Shown: positions 1 through 9,212 of the stretch, in pieces
How the letters are laid out: every line of letters starts with the position of its first letter
How positions within the stretch are numbered: the stretch's first letter is position 1
Assembly (NCBI RefSeq): GCF_008107685.1
Contig: NZ_VIRF01000073.1
Location: 1 to 64,000 of the forward strand
DNA length: 64,000 nucleotides
Source: Novosphingobium sp. BW1
Lineage (GTDB): Bacteria; Pseudomonadota; Alphaproteobacteria; Sphingomonadales; Sphingomonadaceae
Direction: 5' to 3'
The notes under the pieces: model-generated
The model's database searches: none
Told to the model about the DNA's origin: nothing
Seen by the model: the letters and a program-made list of their open reading frames with translations, nothing else
Translations under genes and position numbers: made by a program

Positions 1-345
1 CGCCCGCACCGTCCAATGGGTGGCCTCATGGCTGGGTGGTTCCAGCGTCAGCGCAACGACCTTGTCGACCAAAGCCGCATCGAGAGGCGCGATCCCCGGA
101 GGTCGGGTCTTGTCGCGCAGCAGCCCATCCACGCCTTCGGCCATGTACCGTTCCTGCCAGCGCCACACGCACGGCTTGGATTTGCCAGTCGCCTCCATGA
201 TCGCCTGCGTTCCTAGCCCTTGAGCCGTCAGCAGAATGATCCGCGCCCGCCAAACATGCTTTTGAGGAGAACTACGCGCTGCGACAATCGCTTCGAGCCG
301 CTTGGTGTCCGGTCCTGTAACCTCAATCTGGATGCCCGTTCGCAT
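1..345 (-). mobile_element. IS630-type transposase, N-terminal part (cut by window edge)
   Basis: The minus strand reads an open frame from ATG at 345 to base 1 without a stop (115 codons). It begins MRTGIQIEV and continues with SPQKHVWRARIILLTAQG and KPCVWRWQERYMAEGVDG, which are typical of the helix-turn-helix N-terminus of IS630-family transposases. That domain binds the terminal repeats; the DDE catalytic part would lie left of the window. An in-frame ATG at 360 is an alternative start, but MRTG is the usual start of this group as I know it. Bases 346-414 would hold the end of the element. IS630 elements insert at TA, and a TA lies at 416-417. Intactness cannot be judged. Confidence 0.85.
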
Positions 346-414
346 GCGCCATCTTCGCATGTCCCCCCGTTCAAGGGAATCCCGAAAACGGAATCATCTG
401 TTCCGATCAATCCA

Positions 415-1224
415 CTAGTTCGCGGCGCGAAAGTTGCCGAACAGCAACTGGGCGTTGTTCCGCGTACGGGTGGGGGCGCTGATGAAGAAGTAGTGCGGAA
501 GCTTGCCTGTGAAGGCGCGGGTGTCGGCGATCTTCTGGTCATCGAGGTAGACCCGCAGCATTTCGCCCTCGACCGCAATTGAGATATGCATGACGCGGTT
601 GGCGTAGTGGCGCAGGTCGAGGCGCTCGGCGTGGTAGTAATCGGTCGCGCTGCTGGCGACGCTGGTGCTGCCTGCATAGTTCACGTTGACTGCTGCGATG
701 CCGCCATGGTTGTGCGCGTTCATGATGTAGTCCGCCACGCTGTTGTCGCGCGCGAAGCCAAAGTAGAACCCGCCCGCATCGCGCGCGGTGTCCGCTGCGG
801 TGAGGACGTCGAACTCGACCGTGAAGCTTTCGGGCAGGGCCTTGCCATCGTTCAGCTTGTAGGTGGAGAAGGGCTGGAGCTTGAGCCAGGTGCCCGCGAT
901 CCCGCCGACCGAGACGACGGCGCCGGATCCGTTGGTTTTCCAGGTGTCGGGCATCGTGCCGAGTGGTGCGTCCGCAAAGTCGGTCTTGACGATGGTACGG
1001 CTGCCGGGGGTGAAGGCAAAGCCTTTGTTGATCTGCAGGCTCTGACCGCCTGTGGCGCTGTTCTGTGGGTTCGAAGCGTTGCCGCCGGTGCTCCGGACCT
1101 GCCGCTCGACTTCGTTCTTGATCGCACCGAAGACGTCTCCGAACTGCGCGGACGCCGGGGCAGTTGCCAGCAGCAGGGGGCAGGCAAGACCGGCATGGAG
1201 AAGCAGGCGGGCAAGATAGCGCAT
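415..1224 (-). CDS. secreted lectin-like (concanavalin A-like fold) protein
   Basis: A 269-residue protein with a clear Sec signal peptide (MRYLARLLLHAG...ATAPASA, cleavage before QFGD). After a polar linker, the segment TDFADAPLGTMPDTWKTNG and the later GFYFGFARDN and HISIAVEGEMLRVYLD resemble the laminin-G/glucanase-like sandwich found as the N-terminal part of some OmpA-family proteins. No OmpA domain follows. The start at 1224 is chosen because it gives the signal peptide; upstream in-frame codons to 1368 do not look coding. The function is unknown; carbohydrate or surface binding is an inference. The stop codon lies at the presumed IS630 boundary, so the C-terminus may have been trimmed. 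Confidence 0.7.
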   Translation of the reverse strand: MRYLARLLLHAGLACPLLLATAPASAQFGDVFGAIKNEVERQVRSTGGNASNPQNSATGGQSLQINKGFAFTPGSRTIVKTDFADAPLGTMPDTWKTNGSGAVVSVGGIAGTWLKLQPFSTYKLNDGKALPESFTVEFDVLTAADTARDAGGFYFGFARDNSVADYIMNAHNHGGIAAVNVNYAGSTSVASSATDYYHAERLDLRHYANRVMHISIAVEGEMLRVYLDDQKIADTRAFTGKLPHYFFISAPTRTRNNAQLLFGNFRAAN

Positions 1225-1452
1225 TGAAAAGGTTCCCGAACAGCTTGGAAGAACAAGGTCGGGCGTCGTAGTTGCGAGGCTCCTCTTGTTCAAGATGTTC
1301 GTGAGGTGTGACCTCGCACTGCCCGGTGCGTGCATGCGGACCGGATCCCCACATTTGCGAGGACGCATTCGTTTGCATCTTGTGCGCTATTGTGAAGCAT
1401 TTTTTGTATGCACACGTCAGGTTGATTGTGTGGACGCCGCATCGGTTCGGTG

Positions 1453-1489
1453 AAAAAGGGTGGGCGGCGGGGGTATCTGCCCGCCGCCC
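1453..1489 (-). terminator. intrinsic terminator after katG
   Basis: A perfect 10-bp stem (1462-1471 with 1480-1489) and an 8-base loop. Read on the minus strand it is followed within four bases by five T (complement of 1453-1457). It lies just beyond the katG stop codon. Confidence 0.9.
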
Positions 1490-1497
1490 ACACGCAA

Positions 1498-3753
1498 TCA
1501 GTAGCGGTCCGCGTTCATCACCTTGGTCCAAGCCGCGACGAAGTCGGACACGAACAGGTCCTGTGCATCGGACGAAGCGTAGACTTCCGAGACCGCGCGC
1601 AGCTCCGAGTTGGAGCCGTAGATCAGGTCCACCGGGGTGGCGGTCCACCTGGCCTGGCCGCTAGCGCGGTCCTTGCCTTCGTAGAGGCCGGGGGTGGCCG
1701 ACTTCGACCAGACGGTGTCCATCGTCAGCAGGTTGACGAAGAAGTCGTTGGTGAGCTGGCCGGGGCGGCTGGTCAAGATCCCCGCCGCAGACCCGCTTGC
1801 GTTGGCGCCCAGCACGCGCATGCCGCCAACAAGGACGGTCATTTCGGGAACGGTTAGGCCCAGCATGTCGGCCTTGTCGACCATGGCATCGGCGGGCGCG
1901 TAGTTGGCGCCTTCGCTGTAATAGTTGCGGAAGGCGTCGGCCTTGGGCTCAAGGTAGGCGAAGGACGCCACGTCGGTCATGTCCTGCGTGGCATCGACAC
2001 GGCCGGGCGTGAAGGGCACCTTGACTGGGTGTCCGGCGTCGCTGGCGGCCTTTTCGATCGCGGCAGCGCCGCCCAGTACGATGAGGTCGGCCATTGAGAT
2101 CGGTGAGCCTGCATCGGCCGCGCTCGCGCGGATCTTTTCCAACTGACCCAGTACCATCTTCAGTTCGGCCGGATCGTTGACCGCCCACGAGGTCTGCGGA
2201 TTGAGCCGCAGGCGCCCGCCGTTCGCGCCGCCGCGCATGTCGGTGCCCCGGTACGTCGCGGCGGAGGCCCAGGCGGTGCGCACGAGCTCGGGTACGGTGA
2301 GGCCTGAAGAGAGGATCGTCGACTTGAGCGCATCGGCCTGCGTGTCGCTGAGCGGGGCAAAACTGGGCTCGGGCAGCGGGTCTTGCCACACGAAGGTTTC
2401 ACCCGGCACGTCGGCGCCTAGGTAGCGGGCCTCGGGGCCGAGGTCACGGTGGGTCAGCTTGAACCAGGCGCGCGCGAAGGCTTTGGCGAAGAGGCTCGGG
2501 TCCTGCTGCCAGCGTTCGAGTACCGCGCGGAATCTCGGATCGCGCTTGAGGGCGATGTCGGTGGTAAACATGATCGGTGCATGGAACTTGCCCTCTACGT
2601 GGGCGTCGGGGACGAGGCTGGCGGCGGCCGGGTCGGTCGGGACCCACTGGGTGGCACCGGCTGGGCTCTTGGTCGTCTTCCACTCGAAATTGAGCAAGTT
2701 GTCGATGTACTGGGTGGTGAACCTAGTGGGGGCGGCCGACCAGGCACCTTCAAGGCCCGAGGTCAGCGTGTCCTCGGCGTTGCCCTTGCCGCATGTATTC
2801 GTCCAGCCAAGGCCCTGCTGTTCGACGCCCGCCGCGGTGGGCTCGTCACCCAGGCAGTCCTCGGGCTTGTGCGCGCCATGCGCCTTGCCGAAGGTGTGCC
2901 CTCCCGCGATGAGCGCCAGCGTTTCCTCGTCGTCCATGGCCATCTGGCCGAAGGCAACGCGGATGGCCTGCGCGGCCGAAACCGGATCGTGGTTGCCGCC
3001 CGGACCTTCCGGGTTGACGTAGATGAGGCCCATCGTGGTCGCCGCGAGTGACTTCTGCAGCTTGCCGTCCTTGGTGTAGCGCTTGGAGCCCATCATCTCG
3101 GTTTCCGGCCCCCAGTAGACGAGGTCGGGCTGCCAGGCATCGACGCGCCCCCCGGCAAAGCCGAGCGTCTTGAAGCCCATGTCTTCCAGTGCCACCGTGC
3201 CCGACAGCACCATGAGGTCACCCCACGAGAGCTTGCGGCCGTACTTCTGCTTGATCGGCCAGACGAGGCGGCGGGCCTTGTCGAGGCTGACATTGTCGGG
3301 CCAGGAGTTCAGGGGATCGAAGCGCTGCTCGCCGCCATCCGAACCGCCCCGGCCGTCGCCCACGCGGTAGGTTCCTGCCGAGTGCCAGGCCATGCGAATG
3401 AAGAAGGGGCCATAGTGTCCGTAGTCCGCGGGCCACCAGGGCTGGGAGGTGGTGAGGACCTTGCGGATGTCCTCCTTGACCGCAGCGAGGTCGAGGCTGG
3501 CAAATTCGGCGGCGTAGTCGAAGTCGGCGCCGTAGGGGTTGGACATCGCCTCGTGCTGGCGAAGTTGGGCGAGGTCGAGACGCTGGGGCCACCAGTCCTC
3601 GTTGGTCATGCCGTGAATCTTGGTGCGGACCGAAGTGTCCTCTTCCATCACGGTTTCGTTCTCGACCGCTGCGGACGCGCCTTGCGAGACAAGAAGAGTG
3701 AGCGCGCTACCCAGAAGGGCGGCGCGAAGGATCATCTTTGTGTTCTTGGGCAT
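1498..3753 (-). CDS. katG: catalase-peroxidase KatG, Sec-exported form
   Basis: A 751-residue bifunctional haem catalase-peroxidase that removes H2O2. The distal triad R120-W123-H124 lies in [11 protein letters not shown] and the proximal haem ligand H286 in [13 protein letters not shown]123, Y245 (in [10 protein letters not shown]) and M271 (in [10 protein letters not shown]) can form the Met-Tyr-Trp crosslink needed for catalase activity. The C-terminal half is the usual degenerate peroxidase repeat. Unlike most KatG, it begins with a Sec signal peptide ([20 protein letters not shown], Ala-X-Ala near residue 28), so it probably acts in the periplasm like E. coli KatP. A purine-rich RBS (GGAGAGG) precedes this ATG. 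A palindrome at 3858-3876 may be its operator. Confidence 0.97.
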   Translation of the reverse strand: MPKNTKMILRAALLGSALTLLVSQGASAAVENETVMEEDTSVRTKIHGMTNEDWWPQRLDLAQLRQHEAMSNPYGADFDYAAEFASLDLAAVKEDIRKVLTTSQPWWPADYGHYGPFFIRMAWHSAGTYRVGDGRGGSDGGEQRFDPLNSWPDNVSLDKARRLVWPIKQKYGRKLSWGDLMVLSGTVALEDMGFKTLGFAGGRVDAWQPDLVYWGPETEMMGSKRYTKDGKLQKSLAATTMGLIYVNPEGPGGNHDPVSAAQAIRVAFGQMAMDDEETLALIAGGHTFGKAHGAHKPEDCLGDEPTAAGVEQQGLGWTNTCGKGNAEDTLTSGLEGAWSAAPTRFTTQYIDNLLNFEWKTTKSPAGATQWVPTDPAAASLVPDAHVEGKFHAPIMFTTDIALKRDPRFRAVLERWQQDPSLFAKAFARAWFKLTHRDLGPEARYLGADVPGETFVWQDPLPEPSFAPLSDTQADALKSTILSSGLTVPELVRTAWASAATYRGTDMRGGANGGRLRLNPQTSWAVNDPAELKMVLGQLEKIRASAADAGSPISMADLIVLGGAAAIEKAASDAGHPVKVPFTPGRVDATQDMTDVASFAYLEPKADAFRNYYSEGANYAPADAMVDKADMLGLTVPEMTVLVGGMRVLGANASGSAAGILTSRPGQLTNDFFVNLLTMDTVWSKSATPGLYEGKDRASGQARWTATPVDLIYGSNSELRAVSEVYASSDAQDLFVSDFVAAWTKVMNADRY

Positions 3754-4120
3754 GGAGCCTCTCCACCTGTTGCGACGAACGCGGCGCTGGTTTCAGCGCA
3801 CGCAAGGGAGAGTAGGCCCCTGCGCGGGCAGGTCCAAACGGGGAGGGCAGATAAGTGTGATCGATCATGTCGATCAAATTGGCAAAGTTTCGGCATTATT
3901 GCGATTGGTTCGCGCTTGCGCTTGCGCCAAGTTCCGAGCGGAAACTGGAAAATTCGCAAGGACCGCGATGAAACGCATTGTATGTGCGGCCTAAGGATAT
4001 GTCGCGGGTAGGTCTGATCTGGCAAGCATCGTCATCTGCCACGATGCAATCCTGTCAATTTCGGGCTTTCTCCCCTGCACGCCTTGGGTTTTGCGACTCG
4101 GGTGGCTATGTCCTCGGCTT
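3754..4120. other. katG-putP divergent intergenic region
   Basis: A 367-base gap between the divergent genes katG (minus) and putP (plus). It holds the 3858-3876 palindrome. A poor -35/-10 pair for katG (TTGATC, 17 bases, TTATCT on the minus strand) overlaps that palindrome. No coding sequence or clear putP promoter was recognised. Confidence 0.5.
3858..3876. promoter_or_regulatory. interrupted palindrome, possible LysR/OxyR-type operator
   Basis: TGATCGA and TCGATCA form a perfect 7-bp inverted repeat around a 5-base spacer. It contains a T-N11-A core of the kind bound by LysR-type regulators. It lies about 105 bases upstream of the katG start, where an OxyR-type activator would be expected, but it does not match a specific OxyR consensus I can vouch for. 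Confidence 0.4.
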
Positions 4121-5608
4121 ATGCAGACAGGAACCTTGATATCGTTAACCCTCTACTTTGTCCTGATGCTTGGCATCGGTCTCTATGCTTGGAAGAAGTC
4201 CACCGAGGATTCTGAAGGCTACCTGCTGGGCGGGCGCAACCTGCACCCGGCAGTCGCGGCGCTCTCCGCCGGGGCTTCGGACATGTCGGGCTGGCTCCTC
4301 ATGGGCTTGCCGGGCGCGCTCTACGCCTCGGGGCTGGTTGAAGCCTGGATTGGCATTGGCCTTTTCCTGGGCGCGCTGGTGAACTGGGTGGTCGTTGCAC
4401 CGCGCCTGCGCGAGCAGACGGTCTCCTACGGAAACGCCCTGACCATTCCCGAATTCCTTGCCAATCGCTTCCCTGACAAGGCAACGCTGCTGCGCGTGGT
4501 GTCGGCGGTCATCATCGTCGTCTTCTTCACCGTCTATACAGCGGCCGGTCTCGTCGGCGGCGGCAAGCTCTTCGTCACCAGCTTTGCCGGGCTCTTCGGC
4601 GATGTCGGCATGAGCGACTACATGTTCGGGATCTGGATGACCGCGGGCGTGGTGCTGGCCTACACGATGATCGGCGGCTTCCTGGCCGTCTCGCTCACCG
4701 ACTTCTGCCAGGGCTGCATCATGGTCGTCGCACTGATCCTGATGCCCGTCGTGGTGCTCTGGGGTGGGCAGGGCGATGGCTTTGCCCAGATGGAAGTGAC
4801 GTTGACCGAAATCGATCCCAACTTCCTCAGCCTTACCCACGGCCTGACCTTCATCGGCTGGCTTTCGGCGGTGACATGGGGGCTGGGCTACTTCGGACAG
4901 CCGCACATCATCGTGCGCTTCATGGCCGTGCGCAGTGTCGAGGACGTCAAGGTTGCGCGCAACATCGGTATGGGCTGGATGCTGGTCTCGCTGATCGGCG
5001 CGCTGGGCGTGGGCCTTGCGGGCCGCGCCTACATGCAGCGCAACGGCATTCCGCTCGATGATCCTGAAACGATCTTCATCGCGCTGGCGCACCTGCTCTT
5101 CCACCCGCTCATCACCGGGTTCCTGCTCGCCGCGCTCCTGGCTGCGATCATGAGCACGATCTCCTCGCAGCTGCTGGTCTCCTCCAGTTCGCTGGCAGAG
5201 GACTTCTACCGCCTGTTCCTGCGCAAGGACGCATCGGAGCGCGAGATCGTGAACGTGGGTCGCGTGGCGGTCCTTATCGTCTCGCTGGCGGCCATCGCCA
5301 TCGCTGGCGATCCCGAGAGCGAGGTGCTCCAGCTTGTTTCAAACGCCTGGGCCGGTTTCGGCGCGGCGTTCGGTCCGATGATCCTGCTCGCGTTGACCTG
5401 GCGCGGCATGTCGGGAGCAGGCGCAGTCTCGGGCCTCATTGTGGGCGCACTGGTCGTGATCTTCTGGATCGCCATGGAATGGAACGCGAGCTTCCTGGGC
5501 GGACCCGGTGTCTACGAAATCATTCCGGGCGTCATCGCTTCTACGCTTGCCATCTTTGTGGTGAGCAAGATGACCTCAAGCCGGGAAGCAGCCGCCGCCA
5601 TGGCGTGA
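4121..5608 (+). CDS. putP: sodium/proline symporter
   Basis: A 495-residue sodium:solute symporter, close to the about 500 residues of PutP. The N-terminal segment LTLYFVLMLGIGLYAWKK is the first membrane helix. The stretch ASDMSGWLLMGLPGALYASG matches the Na+ and proline binding region of PutP, and about a dozen hydrophobic helices follow. It imports proline with Na+ across the inner membrane. The ATG at 4121 is preferred over an in-frame TTG at 4091. The gene is divergent from katG and has no putA dehydrogenase beside it, so its link to proline catabolism rests on family resemblance. Confidence 0.9.
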   Translation: MQTGTLISLTLYFVLMLGIGLYAWKKSTEDSEGYLLGGRNLHPAVAALSAGASDMSGWLLMGLPGALYASGLVEAWIGIGLFLGALVNWVVVAPRLREQTVSYGNALTIPEFLANRFPDKATLLRVVSAVIIVVFFTVYTAAGLVGGGKLFVTSFAGLFGDVGMSDYMFGIWMTAGVVLAYTMIGGFLAVSLTDFCQGCIMVVALILMPVVVLWGGQGDGFAQMEVTLTEIDPNFLSLTHGLTFIGWLSAVTWGLGYFGQPHIIVRFMAVRSVEDVKVARNIGMGWMLVSLIGALGVGLAGRAYMQRNGIPLDDPETIFIALAHLLFHPLITGFLLAALLAAIMSTISSQLLVSSSSLAEDFYRLFLRKDASEREIVNVGRVAVLIVSLAAIAIAGDPESEVLQLVSNAWAGFGAAFGPMILLALTWRGMSGAGAVSGLIVGALVVIFWIAMEWNASFLGGPGVYEIIPGVIASTLAIFVVSKMTSSREAAAAMA

Positions 5609-5779
5609 TAGCCAGGCCCGATAGAGCCTGAAAAGACAAAAAGGGGGCGTCCCGGCATCATCCTCCCGCAATGCAACCGCTCGCCCCACTATCGCGTCCA
5701 CCTGAAGCAGGACGCTATTGACTCAGACTTTCGCCCCGGTGGGAATCCCCAAATGAGTCAGCCTCAGCGCAGGTTGGTA

Positions 5780-6415
5780 TCAGTCGCAGTGGGCAACGGT
5801 CAGGCCTTGTGCGTTGCTCAGTTCCTGGTTCTGCCGCCCGCGCACATTGAAGGCGCTTTCGTACCGGATCGTGCCGGGATTGAACAAGGCGGCGACGATC
5901 AGCGGCTGGTACGCGTAACTGGCTTCCACGAACATGATCGCGGTGTTCGAGGACGCGGCAATGCGATGCCCGTTGCGGCCCATGCCCTGCGCCAGCGCGT
6001 CATTGGTGCGGCCTGTGCCCTGCGTGCCATAGGCGGGCTCGAAGTTACCATCGCCCCAGCAGCGCTGCCAGCGGATCATCTGACCGGCACTGCGGCCATT
6101 GCGGCCGTTGCTCTCCAGCGAGGAGAGGACGATGCGGCCATTCGCCTCGAAATCGATGCTCTCACCGATGGAGGCGGCTCCGGCGAAGACCTCCTGGACA
6201 TTGGCCTCGTCAATCCCGCCCATGACGCGGCCTGCGTTGTCAGCGACACTCATGGCGATCTCGCTCACGCGAAGTTGCGCGCGGGCGTAGTTGGCAAGTT
6301 CGAGGCCGGTGCAAAGGACCATCAGGAAGAGCGGCGCGATAAGCGCGAATTCAATGATCGCGACGCCGCTCTCATCGGTTTCCAGTTCCCGCAGGCGGGT
6401 GGGCAGGGGGCTCAT
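5780..6415 (-). CDS. TadE-like pseudopilin (second of pair)
   Basis: A 211-residue protein with a TadE-type N-terminus. A short charged leader is followed by ESGVAIIEFALIAPLFLMVL, with Gly17 and Glu22 in the G|XXXXE pattern cleaved by prepilin peptidases, then one membrane helix and a periplasmic domain. Its ATG overlaps the stop of the upstream tadE-like gene by one base, so the two are translationally coupled. Tad-type minor pilins contribute to adhesive Flp pili, but no tadA, cpaB or flp gene is in the window, so this role is inferred. Confidence 0.8.
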   Translation of the reverse strand: MSPLPTRLRELETDESGVAIIEFALIAPLFLMVLCTGLELANYARAQLRVSEIAMSVADNAGRVMGGIDEANVQEVFAGAASIGESIDFEANGRIVLSSLESNGRNGRSAGQMIRWQRCWGDGNFEPAYGTQGTGRTNDALAQGMGRNGHRIAASSNTAIMFVEASYAYQPLIVAALFNPGTIRYESAFNVRGRQNQELSNAQGLTVAHCD

Positions 6416-7041
6416 CAGCGCCGCTCCCCGCACAGGACCGGCGGTACGGCCTGGGCGCTGTAGGGCTGGTTTCGGAAGGCGCTCTTCGCGGTGAGGGAAA
6501 CGGCTGCGTCGGCGTCTGTGAAAAGATGGATGGGAAGCAGGCGATCAACCTCTATCGTGGCTTCATAGAAGGCGATGTCGTTCGCGCCTCCGATGCCGCC
6601 GCGGCCAGCATCGAGATCGTATTCGCCGTTGCCGTTGGTGTCGAGCCAGCAGTCGCCGTCGTCATAATCGAAGCGGCCGTTGCCGTTGACGTCGGTCATC
6701 AGCTTCTCGGCATTCCCGATGCCGCTGAAGTCGTAATAGTTCTTGATCGTGACTTGCGGATTGGCACCGGGGGCTACGCTGGCAAGCTGCTGGCGGATCT
6801 GTGCGGCCACGCGCTCTTCGGTCGTGTCCCCCTCGGTCATGAACTCAGGCTCTTCCACCGAGGCGCGCCGTGCGGCATCCGAGAGCGTGCCCTGGAGAAC
6901 CGACAGCACGTAGGACTGGTAACCGAGGTCGAAAGCTCCGGTCAGGAGCACCATGAGCGGGCCAATGAGAAGTGCGAACTCCACGGCGGTGACGCCGCTC
7001 CGGTCCCGCCTCAGGCGGCGCAGAAGGGGAGCAAACGTCAT
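6415..7041 (-). CDS. TadE-like pseudopilin with Asp/Gly-rich putative Ca2+ loops
   Basis: A 208-residue protein. GVTAVEFALLIGPLMVLL holds the TadE prepilin motif (Gly16, Glu21) and a single membrane helix. The periplasmic part contains two calcium-loop-like repeats, DVNGNGRFDYDD (117-128) and DTNGNGEYDLD (134-144), which resemble dockerin or thrombospondin type-3 loops. The start at 7041 gives an ATGA overlap with the upstream TadG-like gene; the longer open frame to 7221 is antisense-like sequence inside that gene. It is the middle gene of a three-gene coupled unit. Confidence 0.82.
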   Translation of the reverse strand: MTFAPLLRRLRRDRSGVTAVEFALLIGPLMVLLTGAFDLGYQSYVLSVLQGTLSDAARRASVEEPEFMTEGDTTEERVAAQIRQQLASVAPGANPQVTIKNYYDFSGIGNAEKLMTDVNGNGRFDYDDGDCWLDTNGNGEYDLDAGRGGIGGANDIAFYEATIEVDRLLPIHLFTDADAAVSLTAKSAFRNQPYSAQAVPPVLCGERR

Positions 7042-8558
7042 CGCGTCAGCCTCAGGTTGCCGATGCCGCGGCCAATGTCTTCGAATATCTGTTCCATGTC
7101 CGAGCCGTCGCTGGTGTAGAACTGGGAGGAACTCGTCGCGCAGGACTCGATGTCGTCGGTGTCCGTTACGTCGAGCGCGATGACCCATATGGTGATGCCC
7201 ATCGACTTGGCGACCGTGCAAGCCGATTCGAACCGGGAGATATGCCGGTCGCGCATCGCGCCCGAGCCCCGGACGCGCTCCTGATAGTATTGCAGGCCAT
7301 AGGCGGAATAGAGGTTGTGGCCCCCGTTGCCCGCGTCGGTATCGAGCCGGCCATCGGTCATGAACACGATGTGCTGGCGCACGGGCACGTCGTCGCGCTC
7401 AAGCGGATTGTCGCTGGCGAAGAAGCCGGTGCGCGAGATGAAGCGCACGCCCCAGAGCATGCCGATGTCGTGATAGGTGCCACCCGTGACACGCGCGGTT
7501 GCATCGTTGACGGCCGTCTGGAAACGGCTTTCCGAGCTGTATTCGCGCAAGGTCGTCGCCTCGGAAGGACAGCCATGCTGATCTTCCATCTCCTGTACGC
7601 CGGGATCGTAGCGGCCGAACTGGAGCTCGGGCTGGTTACCCGCGTTGCCAGCGCGGGTATCGATGTCCTCACGCGTCACGCGGGTCTCGATCTCGAAGGG
7701 ATCGAGCGTGTTGCCGATCGAGGGACGCTCTTCGATGCAGCCGTCGCCGCTGGTGCGGAAGTTCTGCGTGTTGCCGCCGGTGTCGCCACCGCCACGGCCG
7801 ATGTTCCAGGAGGACTCGTTGATATCGACCCACTTGGTTTCCAGTCGGTTGTAGCAACTCTGGTTCCTGCCATTCCCGTAGCACACGCGCCCGACGTGGA
7901 CGTAAGGCTGCTCCTTGAGGATATCCTTGTTCATCAGCGAACGTCCCACGTTCACCGTGTGCGAATAGGGCATAATGCCAAAACGCGTGACAGAGCCGTT
8001 GTCCTCGTCGAGGGCGCGGTAGAGCCCCATCGCTCCCGAGCGCAGGCGGAGGATCTTGGTAGAGCCACCCGAGCTGGGCGCATTGTTCATCGAGCCGGTG
8101 ACGTCGAGTACGAGCATGACATCGTTGTGGCCCATGTCGCGCTTGGCGTTGCAGTCGACCGTTACCTCGGTCTGCTGGTATCCGAAGATGCGCATGAGCG
8201 ACATCGGCACGGTCGCGTGCGCGGTGCCAAGAATCTCGTTCGTGTCGTCGGCGTTGGGCCTGGCTTCGAAGGCGACCTCGCGTGTGCCCAGAAGGCCTTC
8301 TTCGAAATTGAAGTCAAAGAAGCGATCGGCTTCGTCTTCGGCGGTCCGGTTCCAGCGCGAACCTTCCATGATCTGGCGTCCGGCGAGAACGCCCGCGTCA
8401 CAGGCGTTCTGAAGCTTGCCGCGCACAAGGTAGGCTACGCTCATGTCGAGCCCGCCACCGATGATCGCGATAAGGGGCAAGAGGGCGGCCGCCACGATCA
8501 GCATCGTGTTGCCGTCGGGCTCAGCGATCAGACGTTTCAGGTGCGGCAGCAACGCCAT
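7038..8558 (-). CDS. TadG-like pilus-associated protein with vWA domain
   Basis: A 506-residue protein with one N-terminal membrane helix (about 17-37, in NTMLIVAAALLPLIAIIGGG) preceded by the charged segment usual in TadG. A von Willebrand factor A domain follows, with the metal-ion adhesion motif DVTGS at 152-156. The long insert has several Cys residues, and a C-terminal vWA part includes IVFMTDGRLDTDAG. It probably sits in the inner membrane facing the periplasm and helps surface attachment or pilus assembly. It is the first gene of the unit with the two TadE-like genes (4-base overlap). Confidence 0.85.
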   Translation of the reverse strand: MALLPHLKRLIAEPDGNTMLIVAAALLPLIAIIGGGLDMSVAYLVRGKLQNACDAGVLAGRQIMEGSRWNRTAEDEADRFFDFNFEEGLLGTREVAFEARPNADDTNEILGTAHATVPMSLMRIFGYQQTEVTVDCNAKRDMGHNDVMLVLDVTGSMNNAPSSGGSTKILRLRSGAMGLYRALDEDNGSVTRFGIMPYSHTVNVGRSLMNKDILKEQPYVHVGRVCYGNGRNQSCYNRLETKWVDINESSWNIGRGGGDTGGNTQNFRTSGDGCIEERPSIGNTLDPFEIETRVTREDIDTRAGNAGNQPELQFGRYDPGVQEMEDQHGCPSEATTLREYSSESRFQTAVNDATARVTGGTYHDIGMLWGVRFISRTGFFASDNPLERDDVPVRQHIVFMTDGRLDTDAGNGGHNLYSAYGLQYYQERVRGSGAMRDRHISRFESACTVAKSMGITIWVIALDVTDTDDIESCATSSSQFYTSDGSDMEQIFEDIGRGIGNLRLTR

Positions 8559-8616
8559 GCATGGAGACTCCGGCTTGACTTCGGTCGCGTGGTTAATTCT
8601 CCATTTGTAAAGAATT

Positions 8617-8646
8617 CGATAAACTTCCGATTATACGTGTTTATCG
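8617..8646 (-). promoter_or_regulatory. inverted repeat over a putative -10 of the tad-like unit
   Basis: CGATAAAC (8617-8624) and GTTTATCG (8639-8646) are perfect 8-bp arms around 14 bases. On the minus strand the centre contains TATAAT (8635 to 8630), about 70 bases upstream of the TadG-like start. There is no acceptable -35 at the usual distance, which suggests regulated initiation. Confidence 0.35.
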
Positions 8647-8819
8647 ATGGTGGATGTGGGCCATGTTCAGTCATCCTGACGATGTGCGTTATGTATACGC
8701 CGTGCCAACGGCGCAGGTATTCAGCGGCGCCAGGATGCAACGTGGTTGGCTGCGTCTGCGCTACGGCCCGGCATGGAGCCGGACTCGCTTTCCTGTGAGG
8801 CGCAGCAAGGCGCGGGTCC

Positions 8820-8848
8820 TTGACCCAACCACTGCTTTTGCGTAAGGG
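8820..8848 (+). promoter_or_regulatory. weak promoter candidate for rpsL operon
   Basis: TTGACC (8820-8825), a 17-base spacer and TAAGGG (8843-8848). The -35 is good and the -10 is poor. If used, the leader before rpsL would be about 400 bases. Confidence 0.25.
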
Positions 8849-9175
8849 CTCGCATCTCCTCCGGACATGCTTCGGCGGAACAGCATAGAGCTGAACACTG
8901 CTCGTACGTGGTTTTCGGTGGCTTTCCAGCCTCTTGATGGTGGAAGCCGCGATCCTTTGGGTTGCCTCCTGGTCCGATTCGGTCCGGAGACGCCGCGAAG
9001 CCCGCGAGCAGAGTAATCCGGCGCCGACTGGGCCGGGTGGAGTGTTTTTCGGCTCGCGCTGGATGCGGCGTGACGTGCATGTGCCTCGGTTTTGAGGCTT
9101 GTGTGCAGTTTGCCGGGATCCGCGCGGCGCGCTTGCACTCTTCCATTCCAGCTTGGCATCGGCCCTGAGGCCCGG

Positions 9176-9212
9176 GGTGCGAGGGGTCCGTCCCGTGGTC
9201 GGGTTTCGCACC
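9176..9212 (+). promoter_or_regulatory. hairpin in rpsL leader
   Basis: An outer stem GGTGCGA/TCGCACC (9176-9182, 9206-9212) encloses an inner CCCG-TGGT-CGGG stem-loop (9192-9203). It lies 48 bases before rpsL and directly before a short open frame. It has no T-tract, so it is more likely a leader structure than a terminator. Confidence 0.35.

Noticed and set aside
5719..5760. TGACTCA/TGAGTCA inverted repeat after putP
   Set aside because: A 28-base loop and no T-tract; too weak to call a terminator or operator.
8592..8609. CtrA-like TTAA-N7-TTAA near the tad-like promoter
   Set aside because: Only the first half-site matches; the second is TTTGTAA out of register.
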